From contig NZ_CP012830.1 of NCBI RefSeq assembly GCF_001307155.1, forward strand, positions 372,001 to 436,000: DNA of 64,000 nt, in the 5' to 3' direction. Positions 47,164 to 56,472 of this stretch are shown here, piece by piece. Origin of the DNA: Pseudomonas fluorescens. Its GTDB lineage: Bacteria > Pseudomonadota > Gammaproteobacteria > Pseudomonadales > Pseudomonadaceae. The notes under the pieces are model-generated. The model did no database searches. It was given only the letters and a program-made list of their open reading frames with translations, and was not told where the DNA came from. The first letter of the stretch is position 1; the number at the start of each line of letters is the position of its first letter. The position numbers were made by a program, and so were the translations under genes.

Positions 47164-48131
47164 GACTTTGTAGACTCTAAAAAATGCTGTACGGTCTTGG
47201 CCAGAGACTGTTCAAGGCTCATGGGAGGTGTCCAGTCCAAGAGTTGCTTGTTTTTACTAATATCCACCTGCAAAGAATCGAAAAGGCGCTGGAAAAGTGC
47301 TTGCTTCCCTAACGATACGGCTAAAACCCTCATTATCCAGACAGGCAAAGGAATGAGACAGGCAGGATGGTGCAAGGCATCGCTGGTCTTGCGTAACAAT
47401 TCGGTAGTGGATACATCCTGGCCATCACTGACCAGAAACGTCTGATTAGCCGCTGCTGGATGATTGAGGCACGTAATGATCAGATCGATAAGATTATCCA
47501 GCGCTACCAAACTGCGACGATTGTGAATCGCGCCAAAAGGTAGCGGCACTCCCTTGGAGAGCCAGTTCATCATGCTCAGAAAGTTAGCCTTTACTCCAGG
47601 ACCATAAATCAACACCGGGCGAATTATGACAACCTCCATGGACGAGTTGGACGCCAACTCCTTCAGCCCCTGCTCCGCTTCCATCTTGGTTATCCCATAG
47701 GGGTCGACAGGCGCAGGAACATCATCTGCGCAATACGCTGTACCGGTGCCGGTACGCTCACCGTTGACCTTAATGGAACTTATGAAGATAAAACGCTTGA
47801 CGCCCGCAGCGACTGATTGCCTGGCGAGGCTCAGAGTGCCGTCAACATTTACTTTGCGAAACTCGGTCAACGGATCAGCGCTGGTTTCTTTCATGATATG
47901 TACTCGAGCTGCAGCGTGGACTACCTTGTCGACACCCGAGAGTGCCTGCCTCCAATCGGTATCAGCAGCCAGGTCATCAATCTGCAGAACCCGAGCAACG
48001 GGCGAGAACTGAGCGTGGGTATTTCTGACAGGTAGGACGAGAGCACAGCTATCCATTGTGGCTAATTGCCTTACTAAGGCAGCCCCAAGAAAACCGGTCC
48101 CTCCTGTTACAAGAATCGTCTCAGCGCTCAT
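47160..48131 (-). CDS. NAD-dependent sugar epimerase/4-reductase (WbpV-like)
   Basis: 323 aa extended SDR: nucleotide motif VTGGTGFLGAAL at the N terminus and the Ser-Tyr-Lys active site (ISSIKVNGE, then DPYGITKMEA). By position next to wbpL-wbpM it most likely reduces or epimerises the WbpM product to UDP-QuiNAc or UDP-FucNAc, as WbpV does in P. aeruginosa O6. Start at ATG 48131. Confidence 0.88.
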   Translation of the reverse strand: MSAETILVTGGTGFLGAALVRQLATMDSCALVLPVRNTHAQFSPVARVLQIDDLAADTDWRQALSGVDKVVHAAARVHIMKETSADPLTEFRKVNVDGTLSLARQSVAAGVKRFIFISSIKVNGERTGTGTAYCADDVPAPVDPYGITKMEAEQGLKELASNSSMEVVIIRPVLIYGPGVKANFLSMMNWLSKGVPLPFGAIHNRRSLVALDNLIDLIITCLNHPAAANQTFLVSDGQDVSTTELLRKTSDALHHPACLIPLPVWIMRVLAVSLGKQALFQRLFDSLQVDISKNKQLLDWTPPMSLEQSLAKTVQHFLESTKS

Positions 48132-48284
48132 TTCAATAACTCTGACAAAAAACAAAGCCGCACACGATGCAGGCCAAAACAACTGCCACTCAGATTTCTC
48201 ATACCCTAATCATTCACTGGCCGCTCATTGACACGACATATGCCCTGATCAGTAACGGGGTGGCACATCGACAACGACATCAAT

Positions 48285-49403
48285 CTACGCCGGAGTGAAA
48301 ATTTTCGCAGAGGAAAACCGAGCACTCCAAGAGTTTTTCTGCCGGAATATCTCTATCTCGCTCAGGGAAAATCTGAACGCAAGAGCAGCCTCAACCGTGC
48401 GGATCAAACTAGACTGGTCATCCGTCCGATGAACAGTAAATACGCCTGGTTGACGGGCATGAAGGCGCATTTCGCCGAAATCTGACGTAATGACGGGCAA
48501 GCCAAGCGCGCAGTACTCGTAATATTTGATGGGGTCAACCGACTCGGTCAACGCTGTGATCTTGAACGGGATCAAACCGACGTCAAATGTAAGCATGGCC
48601 GCGATGGCCTGCGCATGTGAACACTGCGGCAGAACTTCGACATTGGGGGGCAACCTGAACGGAGCTGGAGTATAGACAGGACCGATCAAGCGGACGGTTA
48701 CTTCAGCGCATTCCGCCAAGCGCTTGATCATCTCCCAATCGAACCATTTCCCGATAGTACCCACGTACCCCAGAATCCTGGTTCCCGAACGATGAACCTG
48801 TTGCCCGACAGGCGGAAGAACCTCGACCGCACAAGCATTCTCGCATAGCCGAATATCAGCCCCCGGCTGCATTTGCTGCGCTCTGCGCATAAGGAGAGTG
48901 GATGAAACCAGCACATGGTCTACAGAGCTGACTACTGCGCGCTCCTTGCTCTGCATCGAACGCTTGGAAAGTCCGCTGTAGAATGCCGGAAAATCATCCA
49001 TCGAATCGTAAACACTCTTGGTGAAGTTCCCTCCCCTCAAGAGTTGCAAAGCCAATGCCGATGGTTTGCCAATCACCAGACTGGTAGGCCCGGCGCTCGC
49101 GAAAGCATTGATGTCCTCTACCATCGCGCGCCGCAGGTAGCAGTTTACGACGTTCAAACCTGAAATCGGCTCGATTGGCAGCGCCTTGACCGCCAAACAC
49201 TTCAACCATGGTTCCGACCTGCTCAGGTGGCGACTAGGACCCGGCCGGAAAGCAAAATCTCCCAACCCTGGCAACCGGGTCGGGTAAGGATCAACCCAAA
49301 GCACGTCTCCCCCGGAGATTGTGTGGAACCACTCCACAAATTTATGAGGACGCTGGGAAAAGCTGTCCCACGGGACCGGGGATAGGTAAATCATGCGTTT
49401 CAA
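48285..49403 (-). CDS. Glycosyltransferase, GT-B type (TuaH-like)
   Basis: 372 aa. GT-B glycosyltransferase; C-terminal nucleotide-sugar site GLIPFKITALTESVDPIKYYEYCALGLPV split as usual (Glu in the YYEYCALG loop). N-terminal QRPHKFVEWF is typical of the TuaH-like group. I start at TTG 49403, which overlaps the wecB stop as TTGA and has GGGAG 8 nt upstream; ATG 49394 is the alternative but lacks a ribosome site. Acceptor and donor unknown. Its 3' gap (48132-48284) has no gene. Confidence 0.85.
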   Translation of the reverse strand: MKRMIYLSPVPWDSFSQRPHKFVEWFHTISGGDVLWVDPYPTRLPGLGDFAFRPGPSRHLSRSEPWLKCLAVKALPIEPISGLNVVNCYLRRAMVEDINAFASAGPTSLVIGKPSALALQLLRGGNFTKSVYDSMDDFPAFYSGLSKRSMQSKERAVVSSVDHVLVSSTLLMRRAQQMQPGADIRLCENACAVEVLPPVGQQVHRSGTRILGYVGTIGKWFDWEMIKRLAECAEVTVRLIGPVYTPAPFRLPPNVEVLPQCSHAQAIAAMLTFDVGLIPFKITALTESVDPIKYYEYCALGLPVITSDFGEMRLHARQPGVFTVHRTDDQSSLIRTVEAALAFRFSLSEIEIFRQKNSWSARFSSAKIFTPA

Positions 49404-50512
49404 CAAAAGTGCTCCCGTAAAACCTGAATGATCCGCGAAGATGCTTTTCCATCTCCGTAAGGAGAAACACCAATAGCCATCTTCTTGTACTCATCAGGAT
49501 TATCGAGGAGCTTTTCAGCCTCCCGAACAATTACCTCAACATCGGTACCCACCAGCCGTGAACAACCAGCGGATATCGCCTCAGGGCGCTCCGAGCTTTC
49601 ACGCATTACCAACACCGGTTTTCCTAGTGCAGGCGCCTCCTCCTGAACACCACCTGAGTCACTAATAATAAAATAGGCCCGTTTCATCGCCATCACGAAC
49701 TCTTTGTAACCTAACGGGTTCACAAGATGGAGATTGGCAACATCACCCAACAGATTATAAGCGACATTACGAATATTCGGGTTGGGGTGGACAGGAAAGA
49801 GCACTTCCACATCAGGATTATTAACAGCAATCGTCTTGATAGCAGTGCAGATATCAATGAATGGCTGTCCAAAATTTTCCCTGCGATGCGCAGTTACCAG
49901 AATCATTCGTTTGCAGAGGTCCAACGAAACTGAAAGCGGTATTTCTTTTGCAGCTGTGTAGTGCAATGCATCGATAACGGTATTACCCGTTATGAACACC
50001 TTATGAGCAGGTGTGCGCTCCGCAAGTAAATTCTCAGCGGCGCTCGACGTGGGAGCAAAGTGCCAATGAGCCAACAAGCCGGTCATCACGCGATTGGCCT
50101 CCTCAGGAAATGGGCTATTGATATCGCGAGTTCTAAGCCCTGCTTCAATATGGCCAAATGGAATGCCCGCATAAAAACTTGCCAGAGAGGCGGTCAAGAC
50201 AGTCGTCGTATCTCCCTGAGCCAGCACCGCATCAGGCTTTTCAGCCAACAGCACCTTATCAATCGCAAGGAGCAACTTTCCCGTCAAAGCGCTCAACGAC
50301 TGGTTGGGCTGCATTATGTTCAAGTCAAAATCAGGAACGATCGAGAAATCCGCTAACGTCTGATCAAGCATATCCCGATGCTGAGCCGTAGCCAGAACCC
50401 TGACTTCCACCCACTCCTGCTCCTTCAGACCAAGAATGAGAGGCGCCATTTTTATGGCTTCTGGTCTTGTACCGATAATGCACAGAATTTTTTTTCGAGG
50501 GTGGCTCAACAT
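49400..50512 (-). CDS. wecB: UDP-GlcNAc 2-epimerase, non-hydrolysing
   Basis: 370 aa. Converts UDP-GlcNAc to UDP-ManNAc. Family motifs GTRPEAIKMAPLI, GDTTTVLTASLASFY, HIEAGLRTRD, NPFPEE-like SPFPEEANRVM, VTAHRREN and ISDSGGVQEEAP are all present. No UDP-ManNAc dehydrogenase (wecC) accompanies it, so ManNAc itself may be the sugar used. No strong ribosome site before ATG 50512; 115 bp separate it from the large glycosyltransferase gene. Confidence 0.95.
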   Translation of the reverse strand: MLSHPRKKILCIIGTRPEAIKMAPLILGLKEQEWVEVRVLATAQHRDMLDQTLADFSIVPDFDLNIMQPNQSLSALTGKLLLAIDKVLLAEKPDAVLAQGDTTTVLTASLASFYAGIPFGHIEAGLRTRDINSPFPEEANRVMTGLLAHWHFAPTSSAAENLLAERTPAHKVFITGNTVIDALHYTAAKEIPLSVSLDLCKRMILVTAHRRENFGQPFIDICTAIKTIAVNNPDVEVLFPVHPNPNIRNVAYNLLGDVANLHLVNPLGYKEFVMAMKRAYFIISDSGGVQEEAPALGKPVLVMRESSERPEAISAGCSRLVGTDVEVIVREAEKLLDNPDEYKKMAIGVSPYGDGKASSRIIQVLREHFC

Positions 50513-50627
50513 AGAAACGACCGCATGATATTAATTGGAAGCCTTGAGAAAGGTCATCTTTAGGGTAATTGGCCCAAGATGACCTCGACGGCTTATGACA
50601 GGTGCTTCAACCCCAACCCAGTCCTGA

Positions 50628-53600
50628 TCATACGGAGTAATCGACGAAAAATTCTGGTTGATGCTTCCACTTTTCCTTGAAGTAAGTCGAGTTTCGCAGG
50701 AAAAGCATTTTGTACTTATCACTTCCGCTATCAGCCCCAGTCGTCTGATGGGGTTGATGACGAATCCCCGACAAATCACGGAATGAAACTTCCATTCCCA
50801 GCGCCCGAATCTGGAAGCACAGATCCGTATCTTCAAAGCAGGTCGGGTCGTAATACGTATCGAAGCCTTCGATTGCATCGAATACAGAGCGACGCATAAA
50901 GAAACCACTAGTACCCAGGAAGCCAATATCCGAGCGATAGCCATCGCGTATGGCAGCAGGATTCATTGCTCGGTTCGGGCAGTAATCGGCAATCATCCCT
51001 CCAAGGTCAGTACGAGTTGCGTCAAACCAACCCGCATTCCAACCGATTACCCCAACATTGGCGCGAGTCTCAAGAATTGATAAGGCTTCTGCAAAACCAG
51101 ATGCCCCCGTGAACCACTGATCGCTGTCGAAAAAGGCAATATACTTGCCACTGGAATGGGTAACTCCCAGATTACGACCGGATGAACAACCGTTCTCCGG
51201 ATTTCTTACCAGTTTGACACCGCGAAACTGTTGCTCAACGATTTCTGCACCGCCATCAGAGCTGGCGTTATCGACAACAATAACTTCTTTGACATAAGGG
51301 CCGCAGTGTATCAGCAGGGTTTCAAGGCAGCGTGCAATAATACCCGCGTTGTTATGGATAAGAATGACCACACTGACGTCGTTGCGAGGAAGCGCTGGCA
51401 CCAGCGCTTCCAGACGGGCAAGCCAGGAATTTTCCGATACAAACAAATCGTTCTTTAGAACGACAGGGAAGCGTTCGTTCAAGTCTCCCAGGGCCTCGGC
51501 ATCCGGTAGATGGAGGAAATTATTTAACTGAGGAATGTCGATTGCCTGGGAGCTGATTACCGGTTTATTCAGAAAGGCTCCAGCGTATACACCTTGAGGT
51601 ATACCGGCGTTACCCACCGCAGACTTCAAAAACGGTGAAAGCAAGAAATCACTATGGGCAATGATCGCATTAGCGATATTTAGGCACTCTTTAGGGAGAA
51701 CCACTACGTTGCCTGGTAATTTTTCAGAGCGATTGAACAGCCCCAATAGATAGAACGTCACCTGCGGATTCAGGCCCGCGATGCGCTCAACATAAAGCCA
51801 GTCAACGCTTGCCTCTTCCCCGGCCGCGAAGATGATGGCCTTGACACCGCAGTCCCCTTGATACTGCTGCGGGATCTGATAGTTTTGATAAATATCAAAG
51901 TAGGTATGGCTGGCGGCGGTAGCGACGCAAAGCACAGGTACGTTGTTAAACGCGCCCAGATAACCGGCTGCTTTCGTGGAGTTCACGCAAAACGCGCTGA
52001 TCTTGCTGGCCAGCATCTCGAACAAAGGTGTGGAGACGACCCGAGGGTCGGTCAAGCAAGCAGACGTATCCAAGTAAGACTTCAGTCCGCGACTTTGAGC
52101 ATACTGCAGGTATGGCAGCACTGCCGGATCCAGCAAAAAGTTCAAGAGTACCGAATGCTCAGAAAGCAGCGAAAACAGCTTAGTAACTGACAGATCGCTC
52201 AAGGTCATTTGCAACAAACCAGCTGGGCGCTGTGGCGCCAAGCCGCTCAGCACATCCTTTTGATCCTTGGTCACGTAGATCACCCGATGCCCGGCAGATA
52301 AGGCAGCCCTTGCCAACTGCGCAGCACGGTGATGTTCACCCAGCGACTCGAATGCACGTGAGGCAAAAATGACGACTTCTTCCGCACGCAGCTTCGCAGC
52401 ACCTTCAAAAATTGCACGATCAAGGTCAACCTGAATCATGGAATCCGAAGGTGCGATGGCCGGCAATGGCATCTGTTGCGCCAACAGCAACTGCCGACGT
52501 CTTTTCAACGCCGAAAGCAATGCACGAGGGCCACCATTTTGCAACAAATAAGTCGCGCGCTGAAATTTCCGAGTTAAGTTTCGCATGCTGCCTGACATTA
52601 TCATTCCTGTGTTTTGCTTTACACTTTCGACTGTTTGTAGCTGCGTCGTCCGGGCATCCAACTCTTGTTGCAGGCTGACGGTGGTGGCCTTCAACGTGAG
52701 AAATTGCTGTTTAATTTGAGACAGTTCATGATCGAGATCATAGGTCTCTTGAGTTTGTAGTGGCACCGCAGCAAGCACTGCATTGCGTTGTAGTTGCTCT
52801 TGATGCAGCCTTTCAAACTCAACAGCCTGCTGCTTGTTCGCCTGAACTTCCTTATCTAACTCTGCGTTCTGCTGCTGTAACTCCTGAAATCGCAAGTCGC
52901 TTTCGGCGAGCTGAAGCTCCTTTTCCTGAATCTGCATGTCGCGGTACTTCAACAACTCGTGCGCGTGGTCTAACTTTACGTTCTGCTGCTGTAACTCCTG
53001 AAACCGCAGATCGCTTTCGCTGAGCTGAAGCTCCTTCTCCTGGATCTGCATGTCGCGGTATCTCAACAACTCGTGCGCGCGCGTACTCACACGCTGGATA
53101 GCACGCTTCTGCCAGATAAGATCCTGTAACCAGACTGACATCCAGTCCAGATTCTGGCTGGACCATCGGCGGCGCGTCTCGCCGTTGTCGCGAACCTGCT
53201 CTAACGCGCCGACTAACATAGCCTGGTGCGCTAATGCCGAATTTTGCAATTCTTGCAATACCTTTGCATCAATACGCCAGCCCGCTTCAAGGTTCCCAAG
53301 CTTGGCAATTATGAGTTCGTAGGCACTCAGAGGGCACTTCAGATTGAGTCTCAAATCCTCTGGGACGTGCGCCATATTGTGTGCTTGGGTCATTTTGTCA
53401 TCGTACTCAAGGAAAGCACAGGGCTTACCAAGGGCGAGCGACAGAATACTGCCATGCAAGCGCATCGACAGCACCGCATCACACCCATTCATTGCATGCA
53501 CCGCATCTGCGACAGCAACGTAATCAACAATCTCACTTTCGATACGCGCATCCAAGCCGGTCGACAGCTGCTCAAGGAATGACCTGTCAGAGCCTGCACG

Positions 53601-54335
53601 GCTTTCATCCAGAGCGTTCTGAAAAGCAAACCAGACACAACTCCAACCGGTGGGTAAGTGGCTATTAAGGGCTGCCACCAACTTATCTTCCCAGTCCCGA
53701 TCTGCATGCCACTCACGAATGATCAGAGCAAGCTTTTTCCTGTCGCCAGGCGCACGAATAGCCACCTGCCGGTCCTGGCCCGCACTTATAACCTCCCCGG
53801 CTGCAAACCAACCCGGATCCGCAGCTACCAGAAGTTCGCGAGTGACACCAATCCTGCGTAGAAGCTCTTTGCTGTGTTCATCTCTGACCGAGACGAAATC
53901 CGCAAGAGTGAAAACATCTCTGACGATTTCCTGAGCGTCATGACTGGCTAAAGGCCCGACGCCATGGGCAAGGATCAGGGTTTTCACCCCAAACTGGCGA
54001 GCTAGATAGAAAGGACGCGCGTACTGCGCAATATCGAGCGCCGTAGCATCATATAACGCACTGATGTGAAACGGATGGTGATCCTGAAAGATCCCCCCCC
54101 CGCCCATCATGAACAAGTCACAGTCGGACAGCGCCGCGGCAATCTCACCCAAGTTATGGAAGTCAACCGTTGCAGCCCCATAAACTTGGGCCGTATGCTC
54201 GGGATTGAGACTAATGATCGTCAACTCGCCACCAGCATCTGCAACCCAGGCTGCAACGGCCCCCAGGAGCAACTCATCGCCGATATTGCTGGCCCCGTAC
54301 CATCCGCTGACTACGACCTTCGGTTTGTCAGTCAT
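50628..54335 (-). CDS. Pyruvyltransferase / coiled-coil / two-glycosyltransferase fusion, putative O-antigen ruler
   Basis: 1235 aa. Residues 5-345: polysaccharide pyruvyl transferase domain (GASNIGDELLL, MMGGGGIFQD, SMRLHGSILSLALGKPC). About 405-575: Gln/Glu/Leu-rich coiled coil containing two near-identical 38-residue repeats (420-457 and 458-495). About 640-970: GT-B-like Rossmann region. About 985-1235: GT2 glycosyltransferase (VVDNASSDGG, FFDSDQWF as DxD, CFEDTDLCFQIRALG). GAGGATA is 4-7 nt upstream of the ATG. Placed right after wzt (16-bp gap). By analogy with WbdD and WbbB, a coiled coil joining capping and polymerising modules suggests a chain-length ruler; this is inference. Confidence 0.9.
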   Translation of the reverse strand: MTDKPKVVVSGWYGASNIGDELLLGAVAAWVADAGGELTIISLNPEHTAQVYGAATVDFHNLGEIAAALSDCDLFMMGGGGIFQDHHPFHISALYDATALDIAQYARPFYLARQFGVKTLILAHGVGPLASHDAQEIVRDVFTLADFVSVRDEHSKELLRRIGVTRELLVAADPGWFAAGEVISAGQDRQVAIRAPGDRKKLALIIREWHADRDWEDKLVAALNSHLPTGWSCVWFAFQNALDESRAGSDRSFLEQLSTGLDARIESEIVDYVAVADAVHAMNGCDAVLSMRLHGSILSLALGKPCAFLEYDDKMTQAHNMAHVPEDLRLNLKCPLSAYELIIAKLGNLEAGWRIDAKVLQELQNSALAHQAMLVGALEQVRDNGETRRRWSSQNLDWMSVWLQDLIWQKRAIQRVSTRAHELLRYRDMQIQEKELQLSESDLRFQELQQQNVKLDHAHELLKYRDMQIQEKELQLAESDLRFQELQQQNAELDKEVQANKQQAVEFERLHQEQLQRNAVLAAVPLQTQETYDLDHELSQIKQQFLTLKATTVSLQQELDARTTQLQTVESVKQNTGMIMSGSMRNLTRKFQRATYLLQNGGPRALLSALKRRRQLLLAQQMPLPAIAPSDSMIQVDLDRAIFEGAAKLRAEEVVIFASRAFESLGEHHRAAQLARAALSAGHRVIYVTKDQKDVLSGLAPQRPAGLLQMTLSDLSVTKLFSLLSEHSVLLNFLLDPAVLPYLQYAQSRGLKSYLDTSACLTDPRVVSTPLFEMLASKISAFCVNSTKAAGYLGAFNNVPVLCVATAASHTYFDIYQNYQIPQQYQGDCGVKAIIFAAGEEASVDWLYVERIAGLNPQVTFYLLGLFNRSEKLPGNVVVLPKECLNIANAIIAHSDFLLSPFLKSAVGNAGIPQGVYAGAFLNKPVISSQAIDIPQLNNFLHLPDAEALGDLNERFPVVLKNDLFVSENSWLARLEALVPALPRNDVSVVILIHNNAGIIARCLETLLIHCGPYVKEVIVVDNASSDGGAEIVEQQFRGVKLVRNPENGCSSGRNLGVTHSSGKYIAFFDSDQWFTGASGFAEALSILETRANVGVIGWNAGWFDATRTDLGGMIADYCPNRAMNPAAIRDGYRSDIGFLGTSGFFMRRSVFDAIEGFDTYYDPTCFEDTDLCFQIRALGMEVSFRDLSGIRHQPHQTTGADSGSDKYKMLFLRNSTYFKEKWKHQPEFFVDYSV
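52851..53078 (-). repeat. 114-bp tandem duplication in the coiled-coil coding region
   Basis: Two adjacent 114-bp units (52965-53078 and 52851-52964), nearly identical in DNA and encoding AHELLxYRDMQIQEKELQL onwards. They keep the reading frame and lengthen the coiled coil by 38 residues. High DNA identity indicates recent duplication. Confidence 0.9.
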
Positions 54336-54351
54336 TACTTATCCTCGATGA

Positions 54352-55641
54352 CTAAACTGATGAGAGCGAAACGGCCGGGCACGGGGCCAACCAGCCTGAA
54401 CCACTACGCTCCTGCGGCAAGACATCAATATGCCCAGCATAAGGAAGCCGCGAATGTCGGCGATACTCGCCCGTTTCGGTACTTCCGGCACCAATTGCCA
54501 AAACATAGCGATTACCTGAGAAGGTCGCTTTGCAAACCCAGGTAAGTTGATGATACCCCACCTCAAGTCGACCTAACGGAACTTCCATACTCTGTGTAGT
54601 TGCACTCCAGAGCACGATATCATCGACGCTCTTGATCTGCATGCCAAAACAAGGCAACTCGATAGATGCGCCGACCTTCAGATTCACCCTCACCAAAAAA
54701 GTATCGCCATAAGAGAAAGTACTGCGCTGCTGCCCCAACGAATCAAGTATATCTACTCCGGCAATGGCTATTTTCTCCTCCGTCCCGCCCGGCACTTCTA
54801 CAAATGCTGTGGACTCGAGATCCTGAAGCGCTATCGCGTCGTCCTGCGTTCTCTCAGCAAGAGCAATACCACCCTCTTCTTCGACCAAATCGTTGGCGTA
54901 GTGCTTCACTACATCACGGCAAACACCATCCTCTACCAGAACTCCCCGCTTGAGGTAAATAGCTCGATCGCAGTATTCAATCAGGGTATTAGTCGAGTGA
55001 GTTACCAATAGAATGGTTGTACCTTTCTTCTGTAACTCCCGAATTCGCGTCAAGCACTTGGTCTGAAAAGCTGTGTCTCCCACTGCCAAAGCCTCATCGA
55101 CGACAAGAATATCCGGAGAGGTATGGATAGCAGTCGCAAATGCCAAGCGCACGAACATACCTGAAGAATATGTTTTTACCGGCTGTTCAATGAATTCCCC
55201 GATGTCTGCGAAAGCTGCGATATCAGCGAACCGATTACGCATTTCCTCTTGAGAAATACCGGCAATACTTCCAGAAAGGAAAACATTGTCACGCCCGGAA
55301 AACTCGGGATTGAAGCCAGCACCAAGCTCAAGCAAAGCAGCAATTCGGCCGTTGATGTCAACTCGCCCCCCCGTAGGGGTCAACGTACCGCAAATCATTT
55401 GCAAAAGGGTGGATTTTCCGCAGCCGTTACGACCAATAATCCCGATAGTCTCGCCCCGGCGCAACTGAAAGGAAACGTCGTGCAACGCCCAGAACTCATG
55501 CATAAAACTACTTGGCCGAAGCCCAACAGCACGTTGCAATCGAGGAACAACAAACTGCATGAAACGGTGCGACGGCTTATCGTAGATATGAAAGCACTTC
55601 GACAACCCGGCCACGTCGATGAGGATATCGTTAGAGGACAT
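54352..55641 (-). CDS. wzt: O-antigen ABC exporter ATPase with carbohydrate-binding C-domain
   Basis: 429 aa. ATPase part about 1-265: Walker A GRNGCGKST (70-78), signature YSSGM (158-162), Walker B ILVVDE (178-183), with the extended N-terminal loop of the Wzt/TagH group. C-terminal about 160 residues form a beta-sandwich Wzt-C domain (FSYGDTFLVRVNLK, RYVLAIGAG), which in E. coli O8/O9a reads the terminal cap of the glycan. So export here probably depends on a modified chain end. Start ATG 55641, AAGGA 7 nt upstream, overlapping wzm by 11 nt. Confidence 0.95.
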   Translation of the reverse strand: MSSNDILIDVAGLSKCFHIYDKPSHRFMQFVVPRLQRAVGLRPSSFMHEFWALHDVSFQLRRGETIGIIGRNGCGKSTLLQMICGTLTPTGGRVDINGRIAALLELGAGFNPEFSGRDNVFLSGSIAGISQEEMRNRFADIAAFADIGEFIEQPVKTYSSGMFVRLAFATAIHTSPDILVVDEALAVGDTAFQTKCLTRIRELQKKGTTILLVTHSTNTLIEYCDRAIYLKRGVLVEDGVCRDVVKHYANDLVEEEGGIALAERTQDDAIALQDLESTAFVEVPGGTEEKIAIAGVDILDSLGQQRSTFSYGDTFLVRVNLKVGASIELPCFGMQIKSVDDIVLWSATTQSMEVPLGRLEVGYHQLTWVCKATFSGNRYVLAIGAGSTETGEYRRHSRLPYAGHIDVLPQERSGSGWLAPCPAVSLSSV

Positions 55642-56440
55642 CACTAAATCCTTTCCGCGTCTTGTTGAAGAACCACAGGCCAGCACCACAAGTAAAAATG
55701 CCAACTAAGCTGAGGATAAGAAGGGCTTGAGAATCAGGCTGCAAACCGTAAATCAGCACTCGCCTGGATTGCTCGATAACCAATGTCAAAGGGTTGGCCA
55801 TCATATAAGGGCGAAAGCGCTCGGGAATTGATTCGACTGAATAAAACACGGGCGAAAGAAACATCATTACCGCCGTGATCATTCCGACGAGCTGGGCGAT
55901 ATCTCTAAAGAACACCCCCAGCGCCGACACAAACCAGGACAATCCCACTAAAAATAAAATAAACGGAATCAGAAGCAATGGAAGATATACCAACGTCCAC
56001 TGCAAATCTCCGGTCAGAACCAACTGCAAAGCGATCAGCACAATCAGGCCAGTAAAGAAGTGGAAAAGCGCCGCTCCGATTATCGTCCAAGGCAGGATTT
56101 CGAGAGGAAAAATGACCTTTTTAACGTAGTTACTGTTTGCCACAATCAGCGTCGCTGATTTACCCAGACACTCCGCGAACAGACCATGAATCAACATTCC
56201 GACGAAAAGCAGAATGGTGTAGTCCTGACTCTCAGTGGCTACACCTCCCCATCGCGCCTTGAAGACTGTACCGAAAACAAAGCTGTATACCATCAGCATG
56301 GCCAGCGGGTTGATAAACGACCAGACTATTCCTAGGAACGAGCCGCTATAACGAAGACTGACTTCTCGCCGAACGAGCTGCCAGATAAGTTCACGGCTCT
56401 TGATGAAGCTTCGAGCACCGAATGCAAGAGTTCTAATCAT
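55631..56440 (-). CDS. wzm: O-antigen ABC exporter permease
   Basis: 269 aa ABC-2 type membrane subunit with six transmembrane helices. N-terminal amphipathic segment LIWQLVRREVSLRYSGSFLG and the SPVFYSVESIPERFRPYMMANPLT loop are typical. Moves the undecaprenyl-linked glycan across the inner membrane with Wzt. Its presence, without Wzx or Wzy, places this locus in the ABC-dependent class. Confidence 0.95.
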   Translation of the reverse strand: MIRTLAFGARSFIKSRELIWQLVRREVSLRYSGSFLGIVWSFINPLAMLMVYSFVFGTVFKARWGGVATESQDYTILLFVGMLIHGLFAECLGKSATLIVANSNYVKKVIFPLEILPWTIIGAALFHFFTGLIVLIALQLVLTGDLQWTLVYLPLLLIPFILFLVGLSWFVSALGVFFRDIAQLVGMITAVMMFLSPVFYSVESIPERFRPYMMANPLTLVIEQSRRVLIYGLQPDSQALLILSLVGIFTCGAGLWFFNKTRKGFSDVL

Positions 56441-56472
56441 GGGCGTTTTTTAATCTCAATTCGGGTGCTGGC

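Noticed and set aside
52851..53078. Tandem repeat considered as an assembly duplication
   Set aside because: The two units differ at several bases and preserve the frame, so they are more likely real, though long reads would settle it.
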